The translations under genes were made by a program, and so were the position numbers. A stretch of DNA of 64,000 bases. Source: Eucalyptus grandis (lineage: Eukaryota > Streptophyta > Magnoliopsida > Myrtales > Myrtaceae). The notes under the pieces are model-generated. The model searched no databases, had not been told where the DNA came from, and saw only the letters and a program-made list of their open reading frames with translations. Every line of letters starts with the position of its first letter. Positions within the stretch are counted from its first letter, which is position 1. Positions 11,628 to 21,759 of the stretch are shown in pieces. The DNA is taken from NCBI RefSeq assembly GCF_016545825.1, contig NC_052619.1:26699803-26763802 (forward strand), written 5' to 3'.

Positions 11628-13194
11628 TGTCGCGACCAAAAATTTTCGGGTTCACCACCTAAAACTAGGTTAATGGACTGCTAAGTTTTTACACTTAGCT
11701 CGGGCTCTCCTAAGCTCATACCAATTCGCTACTTAGGTTTGAATTTATTAACATGCAAATTGATTTTATTTAGGAGTCGCCACTAATCAGTTTATGGTAG
11801 GTTGATTAGACACCTAAGTAAAATAATTGGAGAATTACTTTACTCCTACGAACAGGAGACTAAGGATACGGGGACTTGATTACATTAGATTTCTCTAATG
11901 CCCTTTCGGTACCATTCTTTTTATTTTCAAAATTTTTTTTTTGCAGGTAGCTGATTTATTTTAACCTAAATTACTATCACGCAAATGTGGTGACCACACT
12001 GGTACTCATCCATTATTTAAAACATTCAAATAATAAATTGCATCACGCAAAGCAAGCAATCATCATTTTTTTTTTTTTGGTTTTCTTAAAAATTAGAATT
12101 CTTTTATGAAAATGCACTTTTAAACTAAATGACTTAATCTTATTAATATGCAAATTTTAATTAAATGGGCCTATTATGCAAAATAATTATTATGCACCTC
12201 ATGACCTAATTTCACTAATTAACAAGCTATGATAATCCTATTATGCAAACTAGTTAAAATGCACCTAGTATTTTTGTATTTTTTTTTATTGAAATTCAGA
12301 ATTTATGAAAACCCTAATTAATCTATCTAAAAGGGATAATTTTCTAATTTATTCTAGGGATTAAATTTGACTTAAACCCTATCCTGTCTTAGAAAACTAT
12401 TTTTAATTTTTTTATTTTAAAAAGAGGATGAGAATATGAAAATGTGCCAATTATATCTAAGACTCTAAAAAGGCTATTTAAGTCTAATCCTAACTTATTT
12501 CTTTTAAAATATCTAAAAATGCAGTCCTAAAAATATTATCTAAAAATGCAATCCTAGAAATATAGTCCTAAAAATTTGATTAATTAAACCTACGTGTCTA
12601 TTATATTAAACCTTAATGTCCCATATGCTTATGCAAATTTTTTTAAATATTTTGATTTTTGATTTTTTTTAGTTTCTTTTTAGATAAGCAATTATTAAAT
12701 AAATATTAAATCTAAGATATCAACAAAATAAAGGATTAAAATAATCGAAAAAAATAATCTGTTGTCTCACAAGGTCAAATTAACGATTATTCTAACCCTA
12801 ATTATCACGACAAAGAGATCAAAATAATTACAAATCTGATCGGAAGTCTTACGGACCAAATTAAATAATCATTATGATTTAATAATTGAAATTCCACTAA
12901 AAAGCCCAATAATTAAAATAATTAAAAAAATGATCCGTGTCTCTCGGATCAAATTAATAATCATAATAATTAGGACAAAATTCCTGCGGATAATGCCTAC
13001 AAAAATAATAGACATTAATGTCCAATATTACAAATCAAATAACTAAACTAAAAATGCTATCAAGTGAGATACACAAAAAGATAACATAACAAATAAAAAG
13101 AGTAAAATGAACTAAACTATAAATAAAGTGAAAAGTAAAGTAAAAAGTTAAAATAAAAATAAAAATAAAAACTACCTAAGAGAATCAACGGGGA

Positions 13195-13650
13195 ATGGCG
13201 CCTGGCGGTCGTCGGGGCTCCGGCGGGGAGCGGCTGCAGGTGGACGGCGGTGGGCTCGAGCTCGGGGCAGCGGAGGGTCGCGGCGTCAGAGGCGAGCGAA
13301 CCAGCGAGGTGGCGGTGCGGAGGCGCGGCGGAGCTCGGAGATCGACGGGTGGCGTCGCGGGCGGAGCGGGGGGTGCGGCTACGGGTCAGTCGGAGCAGAG
13401 GCAACGGCGAGCGGTCCCACAGGCGCCGGTGACAGTGCTGGGCTGTAAGTCGCGATGGGTTTCAACCCCAGGCGGCGTCGGGGCGACGCGAGCTTCGGGC
13501 GTCGAGGCGGCGCGAGCTTCGGGCGTCGGGTTGAGGCAGGGACGGCGGGTGTTGCGGTGGCGCGGCAGCGAGCGGGCTTCGGTGGCGTCGCGGATGGTGC
13601 TGGTGCAGTGTTTCACGGACGGAGGAGGTGCGACGCGAGCGTGAGCAGGG
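13195..13650. other. GC-rich part of the LTR
   Basis: Abrupt change from AT-rich to strongly GC-rich sequence full of GGCG and GTCG repeats. Several overlapping open frames occur on both strands, all Arg/Gly/Ala-rich low-complexity readings without a domain. I take them as a composition effect and not as genes. It may correspond to the transcribed part of the LTR (inference). Confidence 0.5.
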
Positions 13651-14159
13651 GCTTCCACGCGAAGAAGACGAACAGTAGCTCTTGCTACTATTTTTTTTCT
13701 TTTTCTTTCTGGCCACACGTCACTTCTCTGTACCTTTTTTCTTTCTTTTGCTGGCTTTTTCTTTTCTTTTCTTCTGCAGGTTGTCAAAAGGAAAAAAAAG
13801 AAGGAAACGACCTTGGACGAGAAAATGGGATTTCCTCTCTTTTTTTTTCACTTTCGCGAATCCTCTCAGCTTTTTCACGAAATTTTTTTAGCGGATTCTC
13901 TCTCAATTTTTTTGGCACCTCCGGTTACGAAGGGCGTGCATGGAAACGTTTCTAAGAAACGTTTCTGGACACTTCTGTACGGAAAGTGTGCCCGGGAATA
14001 AAAGGAACAGAAACGCCTTTGGTTGCGTTTCTGTTCCTTTTTTTTTTTGTTTCTGGAATGAAATAGAAAAAAAAAAAAAGTTATTTCTTTTGAAAAGAAA
14101 CACTTCTTCGACGGAACAAAAGAATAAAAATCAAAGAAACAAAAGAACAAAATCGGAAC

Positions 14160-16200
14160 AAAGGCGACGAACTCTTCTCCTTCGTGCGTGCTCGTCGCTC
14201 CCTCGTCGGCTGAAGCTTCGTTCTTCCTTTTCCGGCGTCTCTCCCATCTCTCCGGCGGCTCCCACTCGGCTGACTCTCCGGCGACTCCAGGTACGTTTCC
14301 GGTGCTCCTCCTTCTCCGGTAAGCGTTGCTCCCCCTTCGGCGCGACAGATCTGGGACGGCTCGCTCGAGCCTCGAGCGAGCGTTGCTCGCCCAGATTTGC
14401 CGCGCCGAAGGGGGAGCAACGCTCGCTCGAGAGCGAGCTCGAGCTGCAGCTCGATCTGCAGCTGGTCGAGCTCCCCCTTCGCTCGAGCAGCAGCTCCAGT
14501 GATGCGGCGGCGCAGCTCGGAGACGGACCGAGGTGGCGGCGTGGGATCGAGGGAGGGAAGTGGGAGCGGCGGGAGTGATGCGGCGGAAGGCGGAAACTTG
14601 GGCGCCGAAAAGCCGGCGCGGTCCGGTGTGGAAGAGGAGGAGGTGCTCCTAAGCGGCGACGGCGGCGATGCCGGCGTCGCGTTGAGGAGCGAAGAGGAAT
14701 CGGAGAGTAAATTGAGGGCGAGGGGTGGGCGACAGGTGATGAGGCGATCGAGCATGGTGGCGAAGCAAGTGATCAGCATCGAATCTGCTCTTGGCTTGGG
14801 GTTCATCTCTCAGCTCTGGGTGGATACCCTCTCAGTAAGTGATGGAATTCTTCATCTTGGTTCGTGTAGCAAAACCTCGAGTGCCTGCAGAAGATTGTCC
14901 ATTGAAAAATTTAGGTGGGTTGTGCTGTAACAGGTGACTTTGAACGGTAACGAAGGCTTAAAAGTGTTGTCCTTATAACAACTCCTGGAGTTTACTAGTA
15001 TTCGTCTTGGTTCTTGTAGTTTTCTGTTGTCTGTTGTGGGAAGCAAAAGTCGAAGTTATCTCTAGAAGTGTCGACGCTTTCTGGGTAAGGTTCCGTCCGA
15101 CCACCCCATCTGTCTCGATCGCGCTCGACACTTGGCCGTCCTTCTTCGTTTGGTTCTCTCGTCGTTGCTGCGTGCTGTTTCCGTTTTAGTTTGATTCCCT
15201 GGTCAATTTGGTCGCTGCGCTGCGGGATCTTGTTGTGAACTTGATCGTGCTTGCGCGCGTTGACTTCAGCGGGTCTTGAGTTGGGGTTGGAGTATTGGAG
15301 TGGGGGGCGTGGCGGTTCTGGTTCTGCATGTCATCCGGTCAGTCGAACCTCTTTCGACCGTGTGGTCTAGACCGTTCTTGATCGCCTCGTGAAGTTCTTC
15401 GTTGGAATTCCTTGCTGTATTGATGGCCGAATTAGAAGTGGCGGGACCCGTTTTGCCCCTTTCTTGAACCGTCAATACTGTTCTAAGCACGACAGGAGTT
15501 GGTGTGAGTTCGTTGTGTGTATTTGTTAACTGAATCGGGAATACTTCCTTTATTCTAATCTTACTGTCTGCAAAATTTAAATGCTTTCCTGCTGGAAAAT
15601 GAACCTTTTGGTTTTGGAGCTTTTACATAAGATGGCGTCTCAGTTCAGCGCTTTTTTTGGGTTTTTGTGGAACCGTACATCGTGTGAGGCCTAACCTGAC
15701 TATGTGACTATATTGGAGATTGGGTGCTGAAAGGAGGATTGTTGAATGGGTTTCACTGTTGACGTTTGTCTGAACTGCTGTCTGGTTTGTTTCCTTGGGG
15801 AGGTAATTGCTGATGGCCACAGACTAAGATATGCTAGAGATTCTTCTTTTACTCAAAATGGGTATGTCAATAAATGTTCTTCAATGCTAGTGTATTAATT
15901 CGTTGGGGATGCCAAGAAGTTTTTGAAGCCTCTAGTTTCTCTTTTGATTTTGACTATGTTTCATCACAGTATAGAGTGGACCTTTTAGATTAGCAAAACC
16001 TTAGTCTTATCTGAGAGGGTGATGGTTGTCAAACTTGCAATCTCAAACGAGTGACGTGTGTTAATATTGGTAGAAAAGTTGTACTTTTGAATCATGCTAA
16101 CTGCTAATTAAACCTCCTCTTTGGCTATGTAATTGTTTCAATTTGACTTGCAGCAGGCCTCTTGATTTTGTGTGAAGCTTGTGCTTCATAATTGAAGTCA
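14160..16200 (+). other. Captured 5' region and leader introns of the GST copy
   Basis: GC-rich leader (14160-14830) followed by less GC-rich sequence up to the start codon at 16224. Candidate splice donors are AG|GTACGT near 14290 and CAG|TAAGTG near 14835; a candidate acceptor TTGCAG ends at about 16153, giving a 5'-UTR intron just upstream of the start. A 241-codon open frame on the minus strand (14081-14806), rich in Ser/Pro/Arg, is a property of the GC-rich leader or a second captured fragment; I recognise no domain in it. Confidence 0.4.
14323..14422. repeat. 100-bp inverted repeat (hairpin)
   Basis: Perfect 22-bp arms (14323-14344 and 14401-14422, starting GCGTTGCTCC) flank further paired stretches: AGATCTGGG against CCCAGATTT and GCTCGCTCGAG against CTCGAGCGAGC. 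Nearly the whole segment can fold back. It lies in the captured leader, upstream of the GST copy. Confidence 0.85.
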
Positions 16201-16223
16201 ATAAAAGGAAAGCAATTAGAATC

Positions 16224-17366
16224 ATGCAACTGTATCATCACCCATATTCATTGGACAGCCAAAAGGTAAGGCTGGCTTTGGAAGAGAAGGGCATTGATTA
16301 CACATCCTTCCATATGAATCCGATAACAGGCAAAAATTTGAGGCCTTCCTTCTTCAGAATGAACCCGACTGCAAAACTCCCCGTTTTCCAGAATGGTTCG
16401 CATGTCATCTTTGATACTATTGAAATCATTCAGTAAGTCTCATCCTATTCTTACAGCATACTTGTTCTTCTTTTGATATGGTTATGACGGATGTTTGTTT
16501 GATCTAATTTTCAACTGTTTTGGCATGTGATAATGAGAAATATCAGCTTCTCTAGCTAAGTATGCCAAATAAAAGTATTTCTGGATTTCTGAGTAACTGA
16601 ATGTATCTGTTGACAGGATGGGGTATTGTGCTCTATTATGTACCATATTCTTTGCAGATTTATTCTGTCTGTCTGTCTTCATTCTCTTCTTTTGTGGAAG
16701 TTTATAATGCTTTAGAAATTTACAGGTATATAGAGAGAAATGCAGTTGTCTCTGTTAATAATGATAGCATCGCCTTCAGCAGTGATGAGGTCATTCAATG
16801 GATGCATAAAATACAGGAGTGGAATCCAAAGTTTTCACATTATCCCACGTCCCTGAGAAGTATCGGCAAGCAGTGTCCAAGTTTTTAGGAGAGTCTTGAT
16901 TGCTCGGATGGCCGAGTCACCTGACCTGGCAAGTTCCTACCACCGCAAGCTAAAAGAGGCATATCACACCGAAGAGAAGCTGAGAGACCCAGAGGTTGTA
17001 AGGCGGAGCAAGGAACATCTAATCAGACTTCTCGATGAAATTGAGGACAGTTTGAGCAAGACTTATATTGCAGGGGAAGAGTTCAGCATGGCAGACAGGT
17101 TGAGCAAGACGGCTTATATTGCAGGGGAAGAGTTCAGCATGGCAGACGTAATGTTCATTCCGGTGCTAGCTCGTTTGGCACTCTTGAATTTGGAAGACGA
17201 GTATATAAACAGTAGGCCAAACATGGCCAAATACTGGAGTTTGGTTCAACAAAGGCCTTCCTACAAAAAAGTGATAGGAAGATACTTTGGCGGCTGGAGG
17301 AAGTACAGGACCCTGGCTAAAACTTGGTGCTTCATTTGGCTGAGGAACACGCTGAAGAAGTATTAA
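16224..17366 (+). pseudogene. TCHQD-type glutathione S-transferase, captured and broken copy
   Basis: Two exons, 16224-16432 and 16726-17366, with intron GTAAGT...ACAG. The start is the ATG opening MQLYHHPYS, the thioredoxin-fold N-terminus of the TCHQD class of plant GSTs; the 15 residues upstream in frame are leader. Exon 1 holds the glutathione-site segment KLPVFQNGSHVIFDTIE. Exon 2 gives the helical C-terminal domain (ARMAESPDLASSYHRKLKEAY, ending in WRKYRTLAKTW). Compared with the family the copy has a 1-bp loss at about 16831, a second at about 16887 (with only about 50 bp between them out of frame, followed by a stop if uncorrected) and an in-frame 48-bp duplication (17052-17099 / 17100-17147) that doubles the AGEEFSMAD helix. 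Cytosolic detoxification enzyme in its intact form; this copy is probably inactive. It lies wholly inside the TIR element. Confidence 0.85.
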
Positions 17367-18703
17367 CTTCTTGACGCTGTAGGAATATCTCAAAACTGTA
17401 AAAGGAGGGTGGGGAAAGCTTTGGCTGTGAAAAGTCTTTAGGCAAAATTTACCTTTTGAATTGCTGTAAATAGGTTCTGTAGTGTTTCCTCTCTTAGTGT
17501 TGAAAGAGCAGGCAGTTGAATTTTTCATGTACTGGACTGCTTTCTGTTCTGTATTCCCTTTAAGGTTGAAATAATTATGTAGAAAACAAGCATGTTATGA
17601 AAATAAAAAATTGTAAAGGTTCGATTATTTTGATTGCAAGCAGTGAACTTCATTGAGTTTGCAGTCTTAGAGCACAGTTCATCCGTATTCTAGATCTTTA
17701 AGATTCCTGATCTTTAGTAAAAGTTGGTGCAATTTAGTATATCATAAGGCAGAGTAATGCTGCTGTAATTAGATGTCAAGAGTTATGAGCAAAAGAGAGT
17801 TGATTGAAGCACTCCCTTGGCGAACCGCAACGATTCCATATCTGAGTCCCGGATGAGGGACCAGGCCACACATCTTGTGAATAGCTTGGACCGACAAACA
17901 TGTTGAGATGTATGAAATTTTCGTTTAAGGGCGCACATATGAGCATGTTGAAAAAATTTGATACAAACTTTAATTACAACATTTTCTACGAAATATGCTA
18001 TATGATCATGCTAAAAATGTTTGTCTTCACTAACCATGAACAAAATAAAATTAATGAGCATTTCATAAGAATTAGAATTCAATATCAATTTTAAACTTTA
18101 TTAAAAAAATTTAAAAATAAAAAATAAAAAATAAAATAGAAATTTTTTTGTCGTTTACCAAACGTGTTTACGTTCTTTTTTCATTCTAGGAACAGAAATC
18201 GACTGCTGTTACCAAACATGTTTATGTTTTTTTATTCCAAAAATAGTTTTTTACACTTACCAAACACGTTCTTTTGTTCGAACTGTTAGAACAGAAACAC
18301 TTTTTGTTTTGTTCCAGGAACAAAAAAAAGCAGTGTTTCCATGCGCACCCGAAAAATGAAACTCTCTTTTATACTAATTCCGGACGGCCACCTTGAATGG
18401 TATTTTTCGAGTTTCCATCTTCCGTCGCATTAAATCAAGGCTGCAAATCAAAGCGAGATTTCGCAATCAACTCAATTTTGCTCCGATTTATTCCGTTTTA
18501 TAAAAATTCTTGCCATTTGTTCACCTGATTTTTAATTGTTTCTGCATTTATCGAAATCTGAATGCTCATCAGAATTTCAAATTTCCTTGCATACTTCAAT
18601 CAAATCAATTTCCCCCAATTTCATTTTTTTCTTTTTATTTGTCCAAAAAATGCAATTTTTATTTTCCTTATTTTCCTAGATTTGCTAAAAATAGGTGTCA
18701 ACA

Positions 18704-18910
18704 CATGGTGAATACACTTTTAATTAGCAATTTTCAGAATTTCACATGCTTCTTGTGAAGATGATATGCAAACATAACGACTCAGCAAGTAATAAATATT
18801 GAAGTGATCATAGGAATCACATCACATAAGGCACTAGAAAAAGATGGTATGAACCATGTGCTATGTTGTACTCCATCGAATAAGTTTTGTTTCAGAAATA
18901 AATGTTGACT
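18704..18910. repeat. Segmental repeat block B, segment P6 (displaced)
   Basis: Continues block B after the LTR insertion; matches 7295-7500 and 22525-22740. Begins with the second copy of the CATGG target duplication. Confidence 0.85.
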
Positions 18911-19538
18911 CAGGACAAATAGCAATTCGAACCTAACAAACTGACAAAATTAGAAGACCCCTTGTTTCAAAGAGAGGAGGACGGAAAATCCTATTGATTG
19001 CAACTTTCTCCAGACCTACTTTTCATATATATTAAAAAAGGAAAAAAAAGGAAAATGTCTTTATCAGGCATGCTTATGATCTTACATTAAAGAAACTAAA
19101 TGTTGTCAAGACCAATTAAAAAAAAAAAAAGTGGGCAGAAAGGTAGTCAAGGACCTGTGGGGCCAATGAGGTGCGAGTTATCTTGGCTCTCTAGCGGCAA
19201 AACTAGCATAGGTTTGAGGGAGACGAGTCCAATTCGTGAATGTGAGTTAAAGGATTTCGTTTTTTGGTTACTTTAACAAAAATTAAAGCAAAAAAAAAAA
19301 AACCAATTGACCGACGTCTAAAACAATAGTACGTGCGTGAGGGCTAGTGTACTTTAATGTGCATGTAAGAAAAAAAACAAAAACAAACTCAAAATGACAG
19401 AACTTTCGGGTAGTGATAGTCATAATATGCAAAAGAAAGAAAGAAAATGAGGACATTTTTTTGACAAAAAGAAGTCATGATATTCCAAAGAAAGAAAGAA
19501 GGGCAATAACTCATTGATTTCAGATGCCATTTACTAGA
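18911..19538. other. Intergenic stretch without recognisable features
   Basis: AT-rich with several A runs; no gene or element end seen. Confidence 0.4.
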
Positions 19539-19832
19539 GGGTTAATACTAAGAAAAATATCAAAATGATATACCTATAATAAATTTATTTTAAATTAATA
19601 ACAAAAATCTTTAACCGATATATTTATGATAAATTTATAATCATACACTTATAATAAATGAATGGTAAAACCCCAAACTGATACATATGTTATTTAACTC
19701 AGTAATTTAATGGTAAAATTTAACGAATGATTAAATGTATTAATTTTGGGTTCTTTGTGATTAAAAAATTAATTTGAGGTAACATTGTTATAGGTATATC
19801 AATTCATTCGATATTTTTCGTGATATTAACCC
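19539..19832. mobile_element. MULE-type MITE, 294 bp
   Basis: Left end GGGTTAATACTAAGAAAAATATC, cut here to its first part GGGTTAATAC, and right end GATATTAACCC form terminal inverted repeats, with AAAAATATC / GATATTTTT just inside. Flanks TTTACTAGA (19530-19538) and TTTACTGAA (19833-19841) form a 9-bp duplication with two mismatches, the length typical of Mutator-like elements. The internal sequence of TTTATGATAAATTT-type phrases resembles the better preserved copy at 23837-24340. Confidence 0.7.
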
Positions 19833-20027
19833 TTTACTGAAAGCCACAATCAAGGATTTTATTGGGGAGCTAATGGAGTATATTTTAACTGAGTTGATAA
19901 TCCCAGTTAATAATATACTACAGGGGAAAGATATCCAAAAACTAATAATAATAAAAAGTGGTTGGTCCCACGACCATTGACCGGTCAAATAGAACGGCTT
20001 TGACCAAATAAATATAATTTTTTGCTC

Positions 20028-20385
20028 GAATGTGAAACGGAGGAGCATTTTCGATCACTTTTCAATTGTTTGAACCAGCTTTAAAGTGACTGTGTTCCAA
20101 GGAGTCGCCTAATAGTCTGCCTTGATTTTAGTTCCAAATATGTTGATCCTTCAAGGTCGAGTTTCCAACTGGAGATAATTTTGAAATTTCACAAAAACTG
20201 ATTTTACAGTAAGAAATGACTCCTTATCTCCATTCAAGATCATATTATTATTAGCAAAGTATGAGTGAGTACGGCCAAACAGAATTATGAGTGCATAATC
20301 TTGATTTTCTTGTGCATCGGTTTAAATTTCAATTGCTTATTCTCTGCTGCAGAATTTTAGGGAAAACTTGCACTGTCATCTGTCA
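20028..20385 (-). mobile_element. LINE reverse transcriptase relic, copy 2
   Basis: Diverged copy of 9888-10265 in the same orientation, from the phrase around GAACCAGCTTTAAAGTGACT to the TCTGCTGCAGAATTTTAG phrase. It stops short of the NGLRQGDP motif found in copy 1. No tail or target duplication of its own. Confidence 0.65.
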
Positions 20386-20793
20386 TCAGTCTGACTAATG
20401 AAGAGGTGGGCCTTGCATGAGCTTTGTTTTTATCTTTGGAAAGAAATGAAGACCGGAAGGAAAGGAGAAGATGTGAATAAATGAAGGAAGAAACCTTTGG
20501 GTGCGATGTGTGGAGGTGGTGGTAGTGCTTTGTTTTGGGATTTATAATTTTTGCCAAATTTTTTAGACAAAAATATTCAGGTTTCCATCTGTTGGACCAA
20601 TCATACACTTGCCAGTTATCAAAAAATTGGCCAATCAGCAAGCTTTGTCTCCTATGTGAGATTGATTTAGTCATTTTAGGTAATTATTTGATTGTATTTA
20701 GTTTAGGCTTTTTTTTTGTAGAACGAGTTTCATTCATCTCCTTGTTTAACATTTCCCGAATAATAACAACCAAGCCATTTCTGTTTATAATAA

Positions 20794-20794
<1 letters not shown>
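20386..20794. other. Intergenic stretch without recognisable features
   Basis: No gene, repeat partner or element end recognised. Confidence 0.4.

Positions 20795-20846
<52 letters not shown>
20795..20846. repeat. (TAA)n microsatellite
   Basis: About 17 perfect TAA/ATA trinucleotides. Confidence 0.97.
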
Positions 20847-20848
<2 letters not shown>

Positions 20849-21404
20849 TGCAATGGGAATGAGCCACCGGAGTCAAGCCTTGGAATAGCGCAAGATATGA
20901 GCATGTAGAAGGAACAAAGTGGTGGGGGCCACCTGCCCATCAAAATCAACTTGATCTTTTTCTCTTTTCTGAGCAAAGCCGCATGGATGGAAGCTATTCC
21001 GAAACTGATGGAGCAAACATTTCCTTCCGCTTTTGACTGAGCAACAAAGACAAAAAAAAGGTGAGATATCATCAAATCACGTGAAACTCATAATGATCGG
21101 TATAATTATTGCACTTAATTGACATTAGTGACGTTTATATGCAGCATAAATTTAGATAATAACAAAATAAGCTAAACTCTATATGTAATGCATCCCATGT
21201 TAGTGGATGCTTTACACTTTTGAAATATCATTTTTCGTTAAAGTCTAAAAGCAAAAATCTTCTTTTGGACTAAATAATCTGAACATGACGTTTTCTTTTA
21301 CACCTAGTCAAGTATTTCTTACAAATTCTCATACCAAGTATCCAATGCTTTTGAAAATGACTAACACTTTGATTTGATAAGGAATGACATTACCAAGCAT
21401 ATGA
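20847..21404. other. Intergenic stretch without recognisable features
   Basis: No open frame with a recognisable domain on either strand; no repeat partner noticed. Confidence 0.4.
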
Positions 21405-21745
21405 ATTCCAAAAAAGCATCCAATGAATAATAACCTAGTCGAGCGAAAGATCCATCACTCCAAAGTAATAGAAGATAAACTATTGGTGTACCAATTAATC
21501 ATATAGAGGTGCTCTTCTAGAAAATTTCTTGTGTCTTTGAATTTATACATTAGAACCTACCGCATTACTTTCAATTGAACAAAAAGCTTGATCTATTCTC
21601 ATGCCCGAGCTATGAAAGGAAAAAGGTAATCCTTATCCAATTTGTAATTAGATTGCCTAATGCATAGAAAATGCGAAACCGATTGTTGGTGAAGACGTGC
21701 TCATATCAAAGCCCTTCTCTCAAATCAACACAAGTATCTACATAC
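21405..21745. repeat. Q repeat, copy 3
   Basis: Matches 3636-4040 over its length and 4260-4450 more closely in its second half. It stands directly before block C. Confidence 0.85.
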
Positions 21746-21759
21746 ATGGATGACTAATA

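Larger units (their letters stand above)
13932..18350. mobile_element. Gene-carrying TIR element (Pack-TIR), Harbinger-like
   Basis: Left end GGGCGTGCATGGAAAC (13932-13947), right end GTTTCCATGCGCACCC (18335-18350); they are inverted repeats with two mismatches. The flanks are GAA (13929-13931) and GAA (18351-18353), a possible 3-bp duplication as made by PIF/Harbinger elements, although these usually choose TTA or TAA. Both subterminal regions carry the CCAAACGTGTTT / TTCTGTTCC type phrases known from Harbinger-like MITEs. No transposase is present. Instead the 4.4 kb holds a GC-rich leader, introns and exons of a glutathione S-transferase gene with its 3' end. Introns show that the copy was made from DNA and not from mRNA. 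Superfamily assignment is an inference from ends and TSD length. Confidence 0.7.
11628..18703. mobile_element. Solo LTR (about 2.65 kb) split by a nested TIR element
   Basis: Starts TGTCGCGACC and ends GGTGTCAACA (TG...CA), flanked by a perfect 5-bp duplication CATGG at 11623-11627 and 18704-18708. Rejoining the flanks restores block P6 as seen at 7295 and 22530, so the empty site is documented twice in this window. I found no second copy of the LTR start, no primer-binding site and no gag-pol frame, hence a solo LTR and not a full element. Subtracting the nested 4419-bp element and its 3-bp duplication leaves 2654 bp. The LTR has an AT-rich 5' part (11628-13190) and a GC-rich part (13195-13650), a layout shared with the LTR at 50144-53284. 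Confidence 0.85.

Noticed and set aside
13195..13955. Open frames of 130-166 codons on both strands
   Set aside because: Overlapping Arg/Gly/Ala-rich readings in the GC-rich part of the LTR, without domain, codon pattern or splice context.
14081..14806. 241-codon minus-strand open frame
   Set aside because: Antisense to the captured GST leader, Ser/Pro/Arg-rich from GC content; no domain recognised, so not called as a gene.
11628..18703. A full-length LTR retrotransposon carrying the GST gene
   Set aside because: Only one LTR copy is visible and the GST lies within its own inverted-repeat ends, so nested insertion explains the structure better.
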